Source: Streptomyces nigrescens
GTDB taxonomy: Bacteria > Actinomycetota > Actinomycetes > Streptomycetales > Streptomycetaceae
Direction: 5' to 3'
Assembly (NCBI GenBank): GCA_024349765.1
Contig: AP026073.1
Location: 2,294,001 to 2,358,000, forward strand
DNA: 64,000 nt
The stretch's first letter is position 1. Each line of letters begins with the position of its first letter. The notes beneath the pieces were generated by a model, which worked only from the letters and a program-made list of their open reading frames with translations, searched no databases and was not told the origin of the DNA. A program made the translations under genes and the position numbers. Below, piece by piece: positions 17,869-30,312 of the stretch.

Positions 17869-20100
17869 TCAGCCCGCCGTCTCCCCGCCGCTCGCGGAGG
17901 GGGAGGCGGCGGGCTCGTGCGTGGCCGGCGGCGCGATCCGCACCGCCCGGCGCGGGGCCGGCAGCGGTCCGGCCGGCCGCAGGACCCGGGCCACCGCCGC
18001 GTCCAGATCGAGCCGGCCGCCCTCCCGCAGGCAGCGCTCGTAGTTCCCGTTCCCCAGCTCCCGCCGGGCCCGGTCCTCGCACAGCGCGTGCGGCCGGCTG
18101 AAATAGCGCGAGCCGAACAGCGGCAGCCCCACCGACGGCCAGATCCGCCCCGCCGCGCCCTGCAGCACCGCCGCCTCCGCCGCATCGCCCTCGCCCACCG
18201 TCACCAGCGCCAGCAGCTCGATCGCCAGCACCGCGCCCAGCAGGTCGTGGAAGGTGTGGTCGATGGCCAGGCACTCCTCCAGCAGCGCCCGGGCCCGCCC
18301 CGCCTCGCCGCGCGACCACGCCGCGAAGGCCAGCACGAACAGTGCGTACGCCAGCGTCCAGCGCTCCCCGTGGTCCTCGCACACCTCCCGGACGTCCTCG
18401 CACAGCCGCACCGCGTCCGCCAGCTCGCCCTGGAAGGCCACCGCCATCGCCAGCTCGACCTGCCCCATCAGCACATTGCTGTTGAGCTCGCCGATCTCCC
18501 GGTAGCGCGCCAGCGCCCCGCGCAGCAGCTCCTCGGCGCGCGGCATGTCGTCGCAGACCAGCGCCAGACAGCCGGTGCGGTGCAGCGCGTACGCGGCCGC
18601 GGTGGCGTTCCCGGTCCGCTCGGCCTCCTCGCTGCACTCCTGCAGCGCCCCCAGCGCGCCGACGGTGTCCCCCTGGAGCACCGCCACGTACCCGGCCACC
18701 CACAGCGCCTTCAGCCGGGCGTCGTCATGGCCGCCGTCCAGCTCCAGCGCCCGGTCCAGCCAGTGCCGGCCCTCCGACAGCCGCCCGCAGCCGACCCAGT
18801 AGAACCACAGCGTGCCCGCCAGGTACTGCCCCAGGTGCGTCTCGGTGGTGCTCTGCAGGCTCTGCTCCAGCGCCACCCGCAGATTGGGCAGCTCGGCCTC
18901 GATCCGGGCCGCGATCTCCGCCTGACGTGAGCTGAACCAGTCCAGCTCGCACCATGTCGCCAGCCCCAGGTACCAGTCCCGGTGCCGCCGCCGCAGCCGC
19001 TCGGCGTCCCGCGTCGCCTCCAGCCAGCCCGCGCCGTAGGCCCGTACGGTGTCCAGCATCCGATAGCGCACCCCGGCCGCGGTCTCCTCCCGGACCAGCA
19101 CCGACTGGGCGACCAACTCCTCCAGGGTGTCCAGGAGTTCGCCGGCCGGCAGCTCCGGGCCCGAGCAGACGTACTCCGCCGCCTCCAGGTCGAACTGCCC
19201 GGCGAACACCGACAGCCGGGCCCACAGCAGCCGCTCCCCGGGCGTGCACAGCTCATGGCTCCAGCCGATCGCGCAGCGCAGCGTCCGGTGGCGGGGCAGC
19301 GCGCCCCGGGTCCGCCCGGTCAGCAGCCGGAACCGGTCGTCGAGCCGGAGCAGCACCTGGTCCACCGACAGCGCCCGCAGCCGCCCGGCGGCCAGTTCCA
19401 GCGCGAGCGGGATGCCGTCCAGGCGCTCGCAGAGCTCGCCGACCGCGGCCTCGTTCCCTGGGCCGACGGTGAAACCCGGGACGACGGCCGCGGCCCGGTC
19501 GGCGAACAGTGCCGCCGCATCGTCCCCGGGCATCGGCGCCAGCGGCAGCAACTGCTCGCCCGGGATCCCCAGCGGCCGGCGGCCGGCCGCCAGTACCCGC
19601 AGCCCCGGCACGCGGCGCAGCAGCTCGGCCGTCAACCCGGCGCAGGCGTCCACCAGGTGCTCGTAGCCGTCCAGGACGAGCAGCAACTCACGGCCGGCGA
19701 GGTGGTCGCAGAGCGCGGCGCGCACCGGGCGGCCGCTGTGGTCGGCCAGCGCCAGCGCCTCGGCGACCGCGTGGTCCAGGAGGTGCGGCTCGTTCAGGGA
19801 GGCCAGCTCGACCAGCCACACCCCGTCGCAGAAGCGATCCTGCAAGATCGCCGAGCCGTGGCGGACCAGCCGTGACTTGCCGACTCCGCCGAGCCCCGTG
19901 ACGGTCACCAGCCAGGCCGACCCCACCTGCCGGACCAGCTCGGCCAGCTCGTCGTCGCGGCCGATGAACCGGTTCAGTTCCGCGGGGAGATTGCCCGGCC
20001 CGCCCGGCGGCCCGCCCGTCCCGCGGGGCTGCCTCCCCGGCCCTTCCGGACGGTCGGGAGAGGGGCCGGAAGCGGGCCCGGAGCCCGTGAAGCGTCGCAT
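17869..20100 (-). CDS. Orphan STAND/NB-ARC ATPase with TPR-like C-terminus, no DNA-binding domain
   Basis: 743 aa. After a Pro/Gly-rich start comes FIGRDDELAELVRQV, a P-loop GLGGVGKS (about 70-77), Walker B LLLVLDGYEHLV, LAAGRRPLGIPGEQLLPLAPM and the GIPLALELAAGRLRALS motif. These are hallmarks of the ATPase part of AfsR/LuxR-LAL regulators. From about 395 to the end the sequence is helical and TPR-like. Neither an N-terminal winged helix/BTAD nor a C-terminal LuxR HTH is present. The start is uncertain: the ATG at 20100 has little Shine-Dalgarno, while a TTG at 20139 follows a perfect GGAGGTGAT but with only about 2 bases spacing. Confidence 0.8.
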   Translation of the reverse strand: MRRFTGSGPASGPSPDRPEGPGRQPRGTGGPPGGPGNLPAELNRFIGRDDELAELVRQVGSAWLVTVTGLGGVGKSRLVRHGSAILQDRFCDGVWLVELASLNEPHLLDHAVAEALALADHSGRPVRAALCDHLAGRELLLVLDGYEHLVDACAGLTAELLRRVPGLRVLAAGRRPLGIPGEQLLPLAPMPGDDAAALFADRAAAVVPGFTVGPGNEAAVGELCERLDGIPLALELAAGRLRALSVDQVLLRLDDRFRLLTGRTRGALPRHRTLRCAIGWSHELCTPGERLLWARLSVFAGQFDLEAAEYVCSGPELPAGELLDTLEELVAQSVLVREETAAGVRYRMLDTVRAYGAGWLEATRDAERLRRRHRDWYLGLATWCELDWFSSRQAEIAARIEAELPNLRVALEQSLQSTTETHLGQYLAGTLWFYWVGCGRLSEGRHWLDRALELDGGHDDARLKALWVAGYVAVLQGDTVGALGALQECSEEAERTGNATAAAYALHRTGCLALVCDDMPRAEELLRGALARYREIGELNSNVLMGQVELAMAVAFQGELADAVRLCEDVREVCEDHGERWTLAYALFVLAFAAWSRGEAGRARALLEECLAIDHTFHDLLGAVLAIELLALVTVGEGDAAEAAVLQGAAGRIWPSVGLPLFGSRYFSRPHALCEDRARRELGNGNYERCLREGGRLDLDAAVARVLRPAGPLPAPRRAVRIAPPATHEPAASPSASGGETAG
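17872..17914. terminator. Strong hairpin 30 bases after rpsD, inside the 3' end of the convergent gene
   Basis: GCCCGCCG and CTCCCC pair with GGGGAG and CGGCGGGC, a 14 base-pair stem with one internal mismatch. It probably terminates rpsD. It encodes the last residues of the convergent STAND protein. Confidence 0.5.
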
Positions 20101-20273
20101 GGCACACGGAGCGTACTCGGCGGGATGCGGACCGTACAATCACCTCCGCGGATTCCCCGGACGCCCCCGTCCCGGCGCGGAGAACTGGGTACGGACGGAC
20201 AGTCACGGCGCGATAAGGTCAAGGTTGCCGTTCGAGCAGGACGAGACCAGACCAGTCGGAGAGTGGTGCCAAC

Positions 20274-20720
20274 GTGTCCGGTGGAGAGGTGGCCGGGATC
20301 CTCGTGGCCGTCTTCTGGGCGATCCTCGTGTCGTTCCTCGCCCTCGTGCTGGTGAGGCTCGCACAGACGCTGAAGGCGACGACGAAGATGGTGGCCGAGG
20401 TGTCCGAGCAGGCCGTGCCGTTGCTCGCCGACGCCTCCGCGACCGTCCGCTCCGCGCACACCCAGCTGGCGCGCGTCGACGCGATCGCCGCCGACGTCCA
20501 GGAGGTCACCGCCAACGCCTCGGCGCTCTCCTCGACCGTCTCCTCCGCCTTCGGCGGACCGCTGGTCAAGGTGGCCGCGTTCGGCTACGGCGTGCGCCGC
20601 GCGATCGGCAAGAAGGGCGCAGAAGCCCCTGCCGCCGGCGCAAAGCGCACCGTCGTCGTCGGCCGTACCCTGCCCGGCGCCCGCCGCGGCGGGCGCCGCA
20701 ACCGCCGCTCCAAGGACTGA
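20274..20720 (+). CDS. DUF948 domain-containing membrane protein
   Basis: 148 aa. One N-terminal membrane helix (about 8-28, AGILVAVFWAILVSFLALVL) is followed by a chemotaxis-receptor-like helical stretch (ATTKMVAEVSEQAVPLLADA) characteristic of DUF948. The tail is basic (GARRGGRRNRRSKD). GTG start at 20274. It is 8 bases upstream of the next small gene and upstream of alaS, as in other streptomycetes, so probably one transcript. The function is unknown. Confidence 0.85.
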   Translation: MSGGEVAGILVAVFWAILVSFLALVLVRLAQTLKATTKMVAEVSEQAVPLLADASATVRSAHTQLARVDAIAADVQEVTANASALSSTVSSAFGGPLVKVAAFGYGVRRAIGKKGAEAPAAGAKRTVVVGRTLPGARRGGRRNRRSKD

Positions 20721-20728
20721 TCACCGCG

Positions 20729-21073
20729 ATGTTCCGCCGCGCATTCTGGTTCACCACCGGCGCCGCCGCCGGGGTGTGGGCCACCAACAAGGTCCACCAA
20801 AAGCTGCGCAAGCTGCAGCCCGACAGCCTCGCCGCGCAGGCCGCGGACAAGGCCGTCGAGACCGGACACCGGCTGCGCCAATTTGCATTGGACGTACGCA
20901 GCGGAATGGCGGACCGTGAAGAGCAGTTGCACGAGGCCCTCGGCCTGAGCAGGCCGGCCGAGGCGCGCGAGCTGCCCGCACCGCGCCGCGCGGTGCTCGA
21001 AGGGCATCACCGAACCACGAGAACAACCGGACCGACCGGTCTGACCGGACCGACTGGAAAAGAGGACCACTGA
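20729..21073 (+). CDS. Small conserved actinobacterial protein (DUF6167-like)
   Basis: 114 aa. [23 protein letters not shown] looks like a short membrane-inserting N-terminus, followed by a helical middle ([27 protein letters not shown]). The last residues form a collagen-like [11 protein letters not shown] from a short DNA repeat at 21026-21057. The ATG at 20729 has no strong ribosome site and is likely coupled to the DUF948 gene 8 bases upstream. Its stop overlaps the alaS ATG by one base. The function is unknown; the pairing with the DUF948 gene suggests a common role. Confidence 0.78.
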   Translation: MFRRAFWFTTGAAAGVWATNKVHQKLRKLQPDSLAAQAADKAVETGHRLRQFALDVRSGMADREEQLHEALGLSRPAEARELPAPRRAVLEGHHRTTRTTGPTGLTGPTGKEDH

Positions 21074-23742
21074 TGGAGTCGGCTGAAATCCGCAGGCGCT
21101 GGCTGCGCTTCTTCGAGGAGCGCGGGCACACCGTCGTGCCGTCGGCGTCGCTCATCGCGGACGACCCGACGCTGCTGCTGGTCAACGCGGGCATGGTCCC
21201 CTTCAAGCCGTACTTCCTCGGCGAGGTCACGCCGCCCTACAAGACGGCGACCAGCGTCCAGAAGTGCGTCCGCACGCCGGACATCGAAGAGGTCGGCAAG
21301 ACCACCCGGCACGGCACGTTCTTCCAGATGTGCGGCAACTTCTCCTTCGGCGACTACTTCAAGGAAGGCGCCATCAAGCACGCCTGGGAGCTGCTGACCG
21401 GCTCGCAGGCCGACGGCGGCTACGGCCTCGACCCCGAGCGCCTGTGGATCACCGTCTACCTCGACGACGACGAGGCCGAGCGCATCTGGCACGAGGTCGT
21501 CGGCGTGCCCAAGGAGCGCATCCAGCGCCTGGGCAAGAAGGAGAACTACTGGTCCATGGGCGTCCCGGGCCCGTGCGGCCCGTGCTCCGAGATCAACTAC
21601 GACCGCGGCCCCGACTTCGGCGTCGAGGGCGGCCCGGCCGTCAACGACGAGCGGTACGTGGAGATCTGGAACCTGGTCTTCATGCAGTACGAGCGCGGCG
21701 CGGGCACCGGCAAGGAGGACTTCGAGATCCTCGGCGAGCTGCCCAGCAAGAACATCGACACCGGCCTCGGCCTGGAACGCCTGGCGATGATCCTCCAGGG
21801 CGTCCACAACATGTACGAGACCGACACCCTGCGCGTCGTCATCGACAAGGCCACCGAGCTCACCGGCGTCCGCTACGGCACCTCCGACGGCACCGACGTC
21901 TCGCTGCGCGTGGTCGCCGACCACCTCCGCACGTCCACGATGCTCATCGGCGACGGCGTCACCCCGGGCAACGAGGGCCGCGGCTACGTCCTGCGCCGCA
22001 TCATGCGCCGCGCCATCCGCAACATGCGCCTGCTGGGCGCCACCGGCCCGGTCGTGGGCGAGCTGCTGGACGTGGTCATCAGGACCATGGGCCAGCAGTA
22101 CCCCGAGCTGCTGGAGGACCGCCGCCGCATCGAGACGGTCGCCCTCGCCGAGGAGGCCGCCTTCCTCAAGACGCTGAAGGCCGGCACCAACATCCTCGAC
22201 ACCGCCGTCACGGAGACCAAGGCCGCCGGTGGCGCGGTCCTCCCCGGCGACAAGGCCTTCCTGCTCCACGACACCTGGGGCTTCCCGATCGACCTCACCC
22301 TCGAAATGGCCGCCGAGCAGGGCCTGTCGGTGGACGAGGACGGCTTCCGCCGCCTGATGAAGGAGCAGCGGGAGCGCGCCAAGGCCGACGCCCAGGCCAA
22401 GAAGCACGGCCACGCCGACCTCGGCGCCTACCGCGAGATCGCCGACCGCGCCGGCGCCACCGACTTCATCGGCTACGCGTCCACCGACGGCGAGTCCACC
22501 GTCGTCGGCCTGCTGGTCAACGGCGCTTCCTCGCCGGCCGCCACCGAGGGCGACGAGGTCGAGGTCGTCCTGGACCGCACCCCGTTCTACGCCGAGGGCG
22601 GCGGCCAGATCGGTGACACCGGCCGCATCAAGCTGGACAACGGCGCGGTCATCGAGGTCCGCGACTGTCAGAAGCCGGTTCCGGGTGTGTACGTCCACAA
22701 GGGCGTCGTACAGGTCGGCGAGGTCACGGTCGGCGCCACGGCCCACGCCACCATCGACGTGGCCCGCCGCCGTGCCATCGCCCGCGCCCACTCCGCCACC
22801 CACCTCACGCACCAGGCGCTGCGCGACGCCCTCGGCCCGACGGCCGCCCAGGCCGGTTCGGAGAACCAGCCCGGCCGCTTCCGCTTCGACTTCGGTTCGC
22901 CGTCCGCCGTGCCCACGGCCGTGATGACGGACGTCGAGCAGAAGATCAACGAGGTCCTGGCCCGCGAGCTCGACGTGCAGGCCGAGATCATGTCGATCGA
23001 CGACGCCAAGAAGCAGGGGGCCATCGCCGAGTTCGGCGAGAAGTACGGCGACCGGGTGCGCGTCGTCACCATCGGCGACTTCTCCAAGGAGCTGTGCGGC
23101 GGCACGCACGTGCACAACACCGCCCAGCTGGGCCTGGTGAAGCTGCTCGGCGAATCCTCCATCGGTTCCGGCGTGCGCCGCATCGAGGCCCTGGTCGGCG
23201 TCGACGCGTACAACTTCCTGGCCAAGGAGCACACGGTCGTCGCCCAGCTCCAGGAGCTGGTCAAGGGCCGTTCCGAGGAACTGCCGGAGAAGATCTCGGC
23301 GATGCTCGGCAAGCTGAAGGACGCCGAGAAGGAGATCGAGAAGTTCCGCGCCGAGAAGGTGCTCCAGGCCGCCGCCGGCCTCGCCGAGGGCGCCAAGGAC
23401 GTCCGCGGTGTGGCCGTCGTCACCGGCCAGGTCCCGGACGGCACGGCCGCCGACGACCTGCGCAAGCTGGTCCTCGACGTACGGGGCCGCATCCAGGGTG
23501 GCCGGGCCGCCGTCGTGGCGCTCTTCGCGGTCGCCAACGGCCGCCCGGTGACGGTCATCGCCACCAACGACGCCGCCCGCGAGCGCGGCATCAAGGCCGG
23601 TGACCTGGTCCGTACGGCCGCCAAGACGCTCGGCGGCGGTGGCGGCGGCAAGCCGGACGTCGCCCAGGGCGGCGGCCAGAACCCGGCCGCGGTGCCCGAG
23701 GCCATCGAGGCCGTCGAGCGCCTGGTCTCCGAGGCGGCCTGA
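21073..23742 (+). CDS. alaS: Alanyl-tRNA synthetase
   Basis: Charges tRNA-Ala and edits mischarged Ser/Gly. 889 aa. The class II catalytic core begins [21 protein letters not shown], with [15 protein letters not shown]. Editing-site zinc motifs are HSATH (about 576-580) and CGGTH (about 676-680). A C-terminal DHHA1/C-Ala domain with a Gly-rich [15 protein letters not shown] is present. GAGG precedes the ATG. The last small gene overlaps it by one base, and ruvX follows after 5 bases. Confidence 0.98.
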   Translation: MESAEIRRRWLRFFEERGHTVVPSASLIADDPTLLLVNAGMVPFKPYFLGEVTPPYKTATSVQKCVRTPDIEEVGKTTRHGTFFQMCGNFSFGDYFKEGAIKHAWELLTGSQADGGYGLDPERLWITVYLDDDEAERIWHEVVGVPKERIQRLGKKENYWSMGVPGPCGPCSEINYDRGPDFGVEGGPAVNDERYVEIWNLVFMQYERGAGTGKEDFEILGELPSKNIDTGLGLERLAMILQGVHNMYETDTLRVVIDKATELTGVRYGTSDGTDVSLRVVADHLRTSTMLIGDGVTPGNEGRGYVLRRIMRRAIRNMRLLGATGPVVGELLDVVIRTMGQQYPELLEDRRRIETVALAEEAAFLKTLKAGTNILDTAVTETKAAGGAVLPGDKAFLLHDTWGFPIDLTLEMAAEQGLSVDEDGFRRLMKEQRERAKADAQAKKHGHADLGAYREIADRAGATDFIGYASTDGESTVVGLLVNGASSPAATEGDEVEVVLDRTPFYAEGGGQIGDTGRIKLDNGAVIEVRDCQKPVPGVYVHKGVVQVGEVTVGATAHATIDVARRRAIARAHSATHLTHQALRDALGPTAAQAGSENQPGRFRFDFGSPSAVPTAVMTDVEQKINEVLARELDVQAEIMSIDDAKKQGAIAEFGEKYGDRVRVVTIGDFSKELCGGTHVHNTAQLGLVKLLGESSIGSGVRRIEALVGVDAYNFLAKEHTVVAQLQELVKGRSEELPEKISAMLGKLKDAEKEIEKFRAEKVLQAAAGLAEGAKDVRGVAVVTGQVPDGTAADDLRKLVLDVRGRIQGGRAAVVALFAVANGRPVTVIATNDAARERGIKAGDLVRTAAKTLGGGGGGKPDVAQGGGQNPAAVPEAIEAVERLVSEAA

Positions 23743-23747
23743 CGCGC

Positions 23748-24221
23748 GTGAGTGAGATGCGACGCGGCCGGCGCCTCGCGGTCGATGTCGGGGACGCCCG
23801 CATCGGGGTCGCCTCGTGCGACCCCGACGGGGTCCTCGCCACCCCCGTCGAGACCGTGCCGGGACGTGACGTCCCGTCAGCGCACCGTCGGCTCAAGGCG
23901 ATCGTCGAGGAGTACGAACCCCTTGAGGTCGTGGTCGGCCTGCCCTGCTCCCTCAGTGGGGGAGAGGGGCCGGCCGCGGCCAAGGTCCGGGCGTTCGCCC
24001 AGGAATTGGCAAAGAACATCGCACCCGTAGGCGTCCGGCTCGTCGACGAGCGGATGTCGACGGTCACCGCGACCCAGGGCCTGCGCGCCTCCGGCGTACG
24101 CAGCAAGAAGGGCCGCTCGGTCGTCGACCAGGCGGCCGCGGTGGTGATCCTGCAGAGCGCACTGGAAACCGAACGCGTGTCCGGGGAACCTCCGGGCGAG
24201 GGCGTCGAAGTGGTCATCTGA
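23748..24221 (+). CDS. ruvX: Putative pre-16S rRNA nuclease / Holliday junction resolvase-like protein YqgF
   Basis: 157 aa RNase H-fold protein. The N-terminal catalytic Asp is in LAVDVGDARIGVA; EVVVGLPCSLSG, RLVDERMSTVTA and the C-terminal KGRSVVDQAAAVVIL are family motifs. In E. coli YqgF trims the 5' end of pre-16S rRNA. GTG at 23748; an ATG at 23757 is an alternative. The order alaS-ruvX-mltG is conserved in actinobacteria. Confidence 0.94.
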   Translation: MSEMRRGRRLAVDVGDARIGVASCDPDGVLATPVETVPGRDVPSAHRRLKAIVEEYEPLEVVVGLPCSLSGGEGPAAAKVRAFAQELAKNIAPVGVRLVDERMSTVTATQGLRASGVRSKKGRSVVDQAAAVVILQSALETERVSGEPPGEGVEVVI

Positions 24222-24349
24222 TCGCGATACGGTAACGTGCCGCGCGATGTGGCGGTGGTTCGAACAGCCGCACGTGCAAGTAGAGGCGGATCGGTACAGC
24301 AAGCGCGCTGCCCGTACGGAGCGCACCGCCTCTCGGCTCTAGGGGATCG

Positions 24350-26032
24350 ATGACCGAGTATGGCCGGGGCTACGGCTCCGAACCGTGGCATCCCGAGGAC
24401 CCGCTCTACGGAGACCAGGGGCCCTACGGAGGCCGGGAGCAGCAGCCGCAGTGGGGCGGGCAGCAGTCCGCCCCGCAGCACTACACGGATCCCCAGCAGC
24501 ATCCTCAGCAGCACTACGGCCAGGGCTGGGACGGCTCCTCGACCGGGCAGCTGCCGGCGTACGACCCGTACGACCCCTACGCCACCCAGCAGCCCCCGGC
24601 CGATCCGTACGCCGGAGCGGGCCAGGACTACTACGGCCACCAGGACCCGTACCAGCAGCAACCGCAGCACGGGCACCAGCAGGTGCCGCACCAGCAGCCG
24701 TACCCGCCGGAGCAGTACGAGCAGCAGCCCGCCGGGGCGCCGTACGACGACACCGCGTACGAGAACGCCGCCGCCTACGAGGACGCCCCGGGCGACGACT
24801 GGCGGGCCGACCCCGAGCGGCCGCGGGAACCGGAGCCGGACCACTCGTTCTTCGCCGGTGACGACGGGGACGAGTACCCCGACGACGAACCGGGCGAGAG
24901 CCGCGGCGGCCGCGAGCGGCGCGGCAAACGGAACGGCAAGAAGAACAAGCGCCGCAGCGGCACCGCCTGTCTGGTCATGACGCTGGTGTTCGCCGGCGCG
25001 GTCGGCACCGTCGGCTATTTCGGCTACGACTTCTTCATGGCCCACTTCGGATCGGCGCCCGACTACGAGGGCGAGGGTTCCGGTGCGGTCCAGGTCGACA
25101 TTCCGGACGGTTCGACGGGCCTGGAAATGGGCCAGATCCTCGCGAAGAAGGGCGTCATCAAGAGCGCCGGGGCCTTCACCGAGGCGGCCGGCGACAACAA
25201 GAACGCCAGGTCGCTGCAGCCCGGTACGTATTCGCTCCGCAAGCAGATGTCCGCGGCCTCGGCCATCGAGCTGATGCTGGACCCCAAGAGCCGCAACGGC
25301 CTCACGATCCGCGAGGGGCTGCGGGCGAAGGAGGTCTACGCGCTCATCGACAAGAAGCTGCACCTCAAGGCGGGCACGACCAAGGACGTCGCCAAGGCCG
25401 ACGTCAAGAGCCTCGGTCTGCCCTCCTGGGCCGACGACAACGGCGAGATAAAGGACCCGCTGGAGGGCTTCCTCTACCCGTCCACGTACAGCGTGGGTGA
25501 CAAGGCGAAGCCGGCCGTGGTCCTCAAGCAGATGGTGTCGCGGGCCAAGCAGGTGTACGCGAAGTACGACCTGGAGGGGAAGGCACGCGAGTTCCACCTC
25601 TCCTCGCCGCTGCAGCTGCTCACCGTTGCCAGCCTCACCCAGGCCGAGGGCAAGTACAAACACGACTTCGTCAAGGTCGCGCGGGTCGTCTACAACCGCC
25701 TCAAGCCGAACAACACGGAGACCTACGGGTTGCTCGACTTCGACTCGACGGTGAACTACGCCCGGTCCCAGAGCACCCTGGACACCGGCTCCGTCGACGA
25801 TCTGAGGCACTTCAACGACCCCTACAACACCTACAAGTTCAAGGGACTTCCGCCCGGCCCGATCGGCAATCCCGGTGAGGTGGCGATCAATTCCGCCATC
25901 AACCCGGCCAAGGGCAACTGGTACTACTTCGTCTCGATCAGCCCGGAGAAGACGTTGTTCGCCGAGACGAACGAAGAGCACGAGCGGAACCGCCGGATTT
26001 ACGAACAGGAACACAAGAAGGCGAAGCAATGA
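24350..26032 (+). CDS. mltG: Endolytic murein transglycosylase MltG
   Basis: Cleaves nascent glycan strands at the membrane. 560 aa. The first 165 residues are Gln/Pro/Tyr/Gly-rich and presumably cytoplasmic, then a basic stretch (RGKRNGKKNKRR), one membrane helix (about 205-225), a LysM-like region and the YceG catalytic domain. LEGFLYPSTY is at 371-380, and the likely catalytic Glu433 lies in ASLTQAEGKY. The unusually long disordered N-terminus is typical of streptomycetes. The stop overlaps aroE (ATGA). Confidence 0.94.
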   Translation: MTEYGRGYGSEPWHPEDPLYGDQGPYGGREQQPQWGGQQSAPQHYTDPQQHPQQHYGQGWDGSSTGQLPAYDPYDPYATQQPPADPYAGAGQDYYGHQDPYQQQPQHGHQQVPHQQPYPPEQYEQQPAGAPYDDTAYENAAAYEDAPGDDWRADPERPREPEPDHSFFAGDDGDEYPDDEPGESRGGRERRGKRNGKKNKRRSGTACLVMTLVFAGAVGTVGYFGYDFFMAHFGSAPDYEGEGSGAVQVDIPDGSTGLEMGQILAKKGVIKSAGAFTEAAGDNKNARSLQPGTYSLRKQMSAASAIELMLDPKSRNGLTIREGLRAKEVYALIDKKLHLKAGTTKDVAKADVKSLGLPSWADDNGEIKDPLEGFLYPSTYSVGDKAKPAVVLKQMVSRAKQVYAKYDLEGKAREFHLSSPLQLLTVASLTQAEGKYKHDFVKVARVVYNRLKPNNTETYGLLDFDSTVNYARSQSTLDTGSVDDLRHFNDPYNTYKFKGLPPGPIGNPGEVAINSAINPAKGNWYYFVSISPEKTLFAETNEEHERNRRIYEQEHKKAKQ

Positions 26033-26856
26033 GCCCCACACGCCGGGCCGCGGTCCTCGGGTCGCCCATCGCGCACTCCCTTTCGCCGGTGCTGCACCGC
26101 GCCGCCTACGACGCACTCGGCCTGACCGGCTGGGAATACGGCCGGCACGAGGTCGACGAGGCCGCGCTGCCCGGATTCCTGGCAGAGCTCGGGCCGGAGT
26201 GGGCCGGGCTCTCGCTGACCATGCCGCTCAAGCGCGCGGTGATCCCGCTGCTCGACGAGATCACCCCCACCGCGGCCTCGGTCGAGGCGGTGAACACCGT
26301 CGTCCTCACGCCCGACGGACGCCGCCTGGGCGACAACACCGACATCCCGGGCCTGCTCGCCGCCCTGCGCGAGCGCGGCGTACAGCAGGTCGAGCGGGCC
26401 TCGATCCTGGGCGCCGGTGCCACCGCCTCCTCGGCCCTCGCCGCGCTCTCCCGCATCTGCACCGGCGAGGTCACCGCGTACGTCCGCAGCGAGGCCCGCG
26501 CCGACGAGATGCGCGGCTGGGGCGAACGGCTCGGCGTCGCCGTCCGCACCGCCCCGTGGGAGCGGGCCGCCGAGGCCTTCGCCGCCCCGCTGACCATCGC
26601 CACCACCCCCGCCGGCACCACCGACGCACTGGCCGCCGCCGTCCCGGACCGGCCCGGCACGCTCTTCGACGTCCTCTACGAGCCCTGGCCGACCGCGCTC
26701 GCCGGAGCCTGGGCCGACCGCGGCGGCGCGGTGGTCGGCGGCCTGGACCTCCTGGTGCACCAGGCCGTGCTGCAGGTGGAGCAGATGACCGGCCGCTCGC
26801 CCGCACCGCTGGCCGCGATGCGCGCGGCCGGCGAGGCCGCCCTCGCGGCCCGCTGA
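26029..26856 (+). CDS. aroE: Shikimate dehydrogenase
   Basis: Reduces 3-dehydroshikimate to shikimate with NADPH. 275 aa. RRAAVLGSPIAHSLSPVLHR carries the shikimate-binding Ser pair. The catalytic Lys is in SLTMPLKR, GDNTDIPG is the substrate-binding Asp motif, and GAGATASSA is the dinucleotide-binding loop. The C-terminus GGLDLLVHQAVLQ is typical. Translation is coupled to mltG, an order conserved in actinobacteria. Confidence 0.95.
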   Translation: MSPTRRAAVLGSPIAHSLSPVLHRAAYDALGLTGWEYGRHEVDEAALPGFLAELGPEWAGLSLTMPLKRAVIPLLDEITPTAASVEAVNTVVLTPDGRRLGDNTDIPGLLAALRERGVQQVERASILGAGATASSALAALSRICTGEVTAYVRSEARADEMRGWGERLGVAVRTAPWERAAEAFAAPLTIATTPAGTTDALAAAVPDRPGTLFDVLYEPWPTALAGAWADRGGAVVGGLDLLVHQAVLQVEQMTGRSPAPLAAMRAAGEAALAAR

Positions 26857-26980
26857 CCATTCGGACGGTTCCCCGCGCGGACGCCGGGGTCCGCTTCCTG
26901 GACTCGGCGCCGCCGCTCCCGCGTGACGTGGGAGGATCAGGGGGAGACCGTACGCGGATGAGCAGTACTGAGGAGCACCG

Positions 26981-28161
26981 TTGAGCAGGTTGCGCTGGCT
27001 GACGGCGGGGGAGTCGCACGGCCCCGCACTGGTGGCGACGCTGGAGGGCCTTCCGGCCGGCGTCCCGATCACCACGGAGCTGGTGGCGGACGCCCTGGCG
27101 CGCCGCCGGCTGGGCTACGGCCGCGGTGCCCGCATGAAGTTCGAGCAGGACGAGGTCACGTTCCTGGGCGGCGTGCGGCACGGCCGCTCGCTGGGCTCGC
27201 CGGTGGCGATCATGGTCGGCAACACCGAGTGGCCCAAGTGGGAACAGGTGATGGCGGCCGACCCGGTGGATCCGGAGGAGCTGGCCGCGCTGGCCCGCAA
27301 CGCGCCGCTGACCCGTCCCCGCCCCGGTCACGCCGACCTGGCCGGCATGCAGAAGTACGGCTTCGACGAGGCCCGCCCGATCCTGGAGCGCGCCTCGGCC
27401 CGGGAGACCGCGGCCCGGGTGGCGCTGGGCGCGGTGGCGCGTTCCTTCCTGAAGGAGACCGCCGGGATCGAGATCGTCTCGCACGTCGTCGAGCTGTGCT
27501 CCGTGAAGGCTCCGCAGGGCGTGTACCCCACGCCGGCCGACGTCGAGAAGCTGGACGCGGACCCGCTGCGCTGCCTGGACGCGGACGCGTCGAAGGCGAT
27601 GGTCGCGGAGGTAGACCAGGCCCACAAGGACGGCGACACGCTCGGTGGTGTGGTCGAGGTGCTGGCGTACGGCGTGCCCGTCGGCCTCGGCTCGCACGTG
27701 CACTGGGACCGCAAGCTGGACGCCCGGCTCGCCGGTGCCCTGATGGGCATCCAGGCGATCAAGGGCGTCGAGATCGGCGACGGCTTCGAGCTGGCCCGGG
27801 TGCCCGGCTCCAAGGCGCACGACGAGATCGTCAACACGCCCGAGGGCATCCGGCGCGTCTCCGGCCGCGCCGGCGGCACCGAGGGCGGCCTGACCACCGG
27901 TGAACTGCTGCGGGTGCGGGCCGCGATGAAGCCGATCGCGACGGTGCCGCGCGCCCTGAAGACCGTGGACGTCACCACCGGCGAGGCGGCCCAGGCCCAC
28001 CACCAGCGCTCCGACGTCTCCGCCGTGCCGGCCGCCGGGATCGTCGCCGAGGCCATGGTGGCCCTCGTCCTCGCCGACGCCGTGGTGGAGAAGTTCGGCG
28101 GCGACAGCGTGGCCGAGACCCGCCGCAACGTGCAGGGCTTCCTCGACAACCTGGCGATCAA

Positions 28162-28165
<4 letters not shown>
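26981..28165 (+). CDS. aroC: Chorismate synthase
   Basis: Converts EPSP to chorismate using reduced flavin. 394 aa. The family signatures [22 protein letters not shown] (in two parts), [24 protein letters not shown] and [13 protein letters not shown] are present, and the C-terminal [23 protein letters not shown] region is intact. The start is TTG at 26981 with GAGGAG about 6 bases upstream. The aroK ATG overlaps its stop. Confidence 0.97.
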
Positions 28166-30253
<2,088 letters not shown>

Positions 30254-30280
30254 CGCGTCCCCACGGGCGCTTCGGGCCCG

Positions 30281-30312
30281 CCCCCGGCCGTTCACGCGCT
30301 GCGTGCCGGGGG
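30281..30312 (+). terminator. Hairpin after aroQ
   Basis: CCCCCGGC and CACGC pair with GCGTG and GCCGGGGG in a two-part stem, 28 bases after the aroQ stop. It probably ends the aro transcript. The rest of 30254-30491 shows no gene. Confidence 0.5.

Noticed and set aside
20900-21073. T-box or other tRNA-sensing leader for alaS
   Set aside because: The upstream sequence is coding for the small gene and no T-box core is present.
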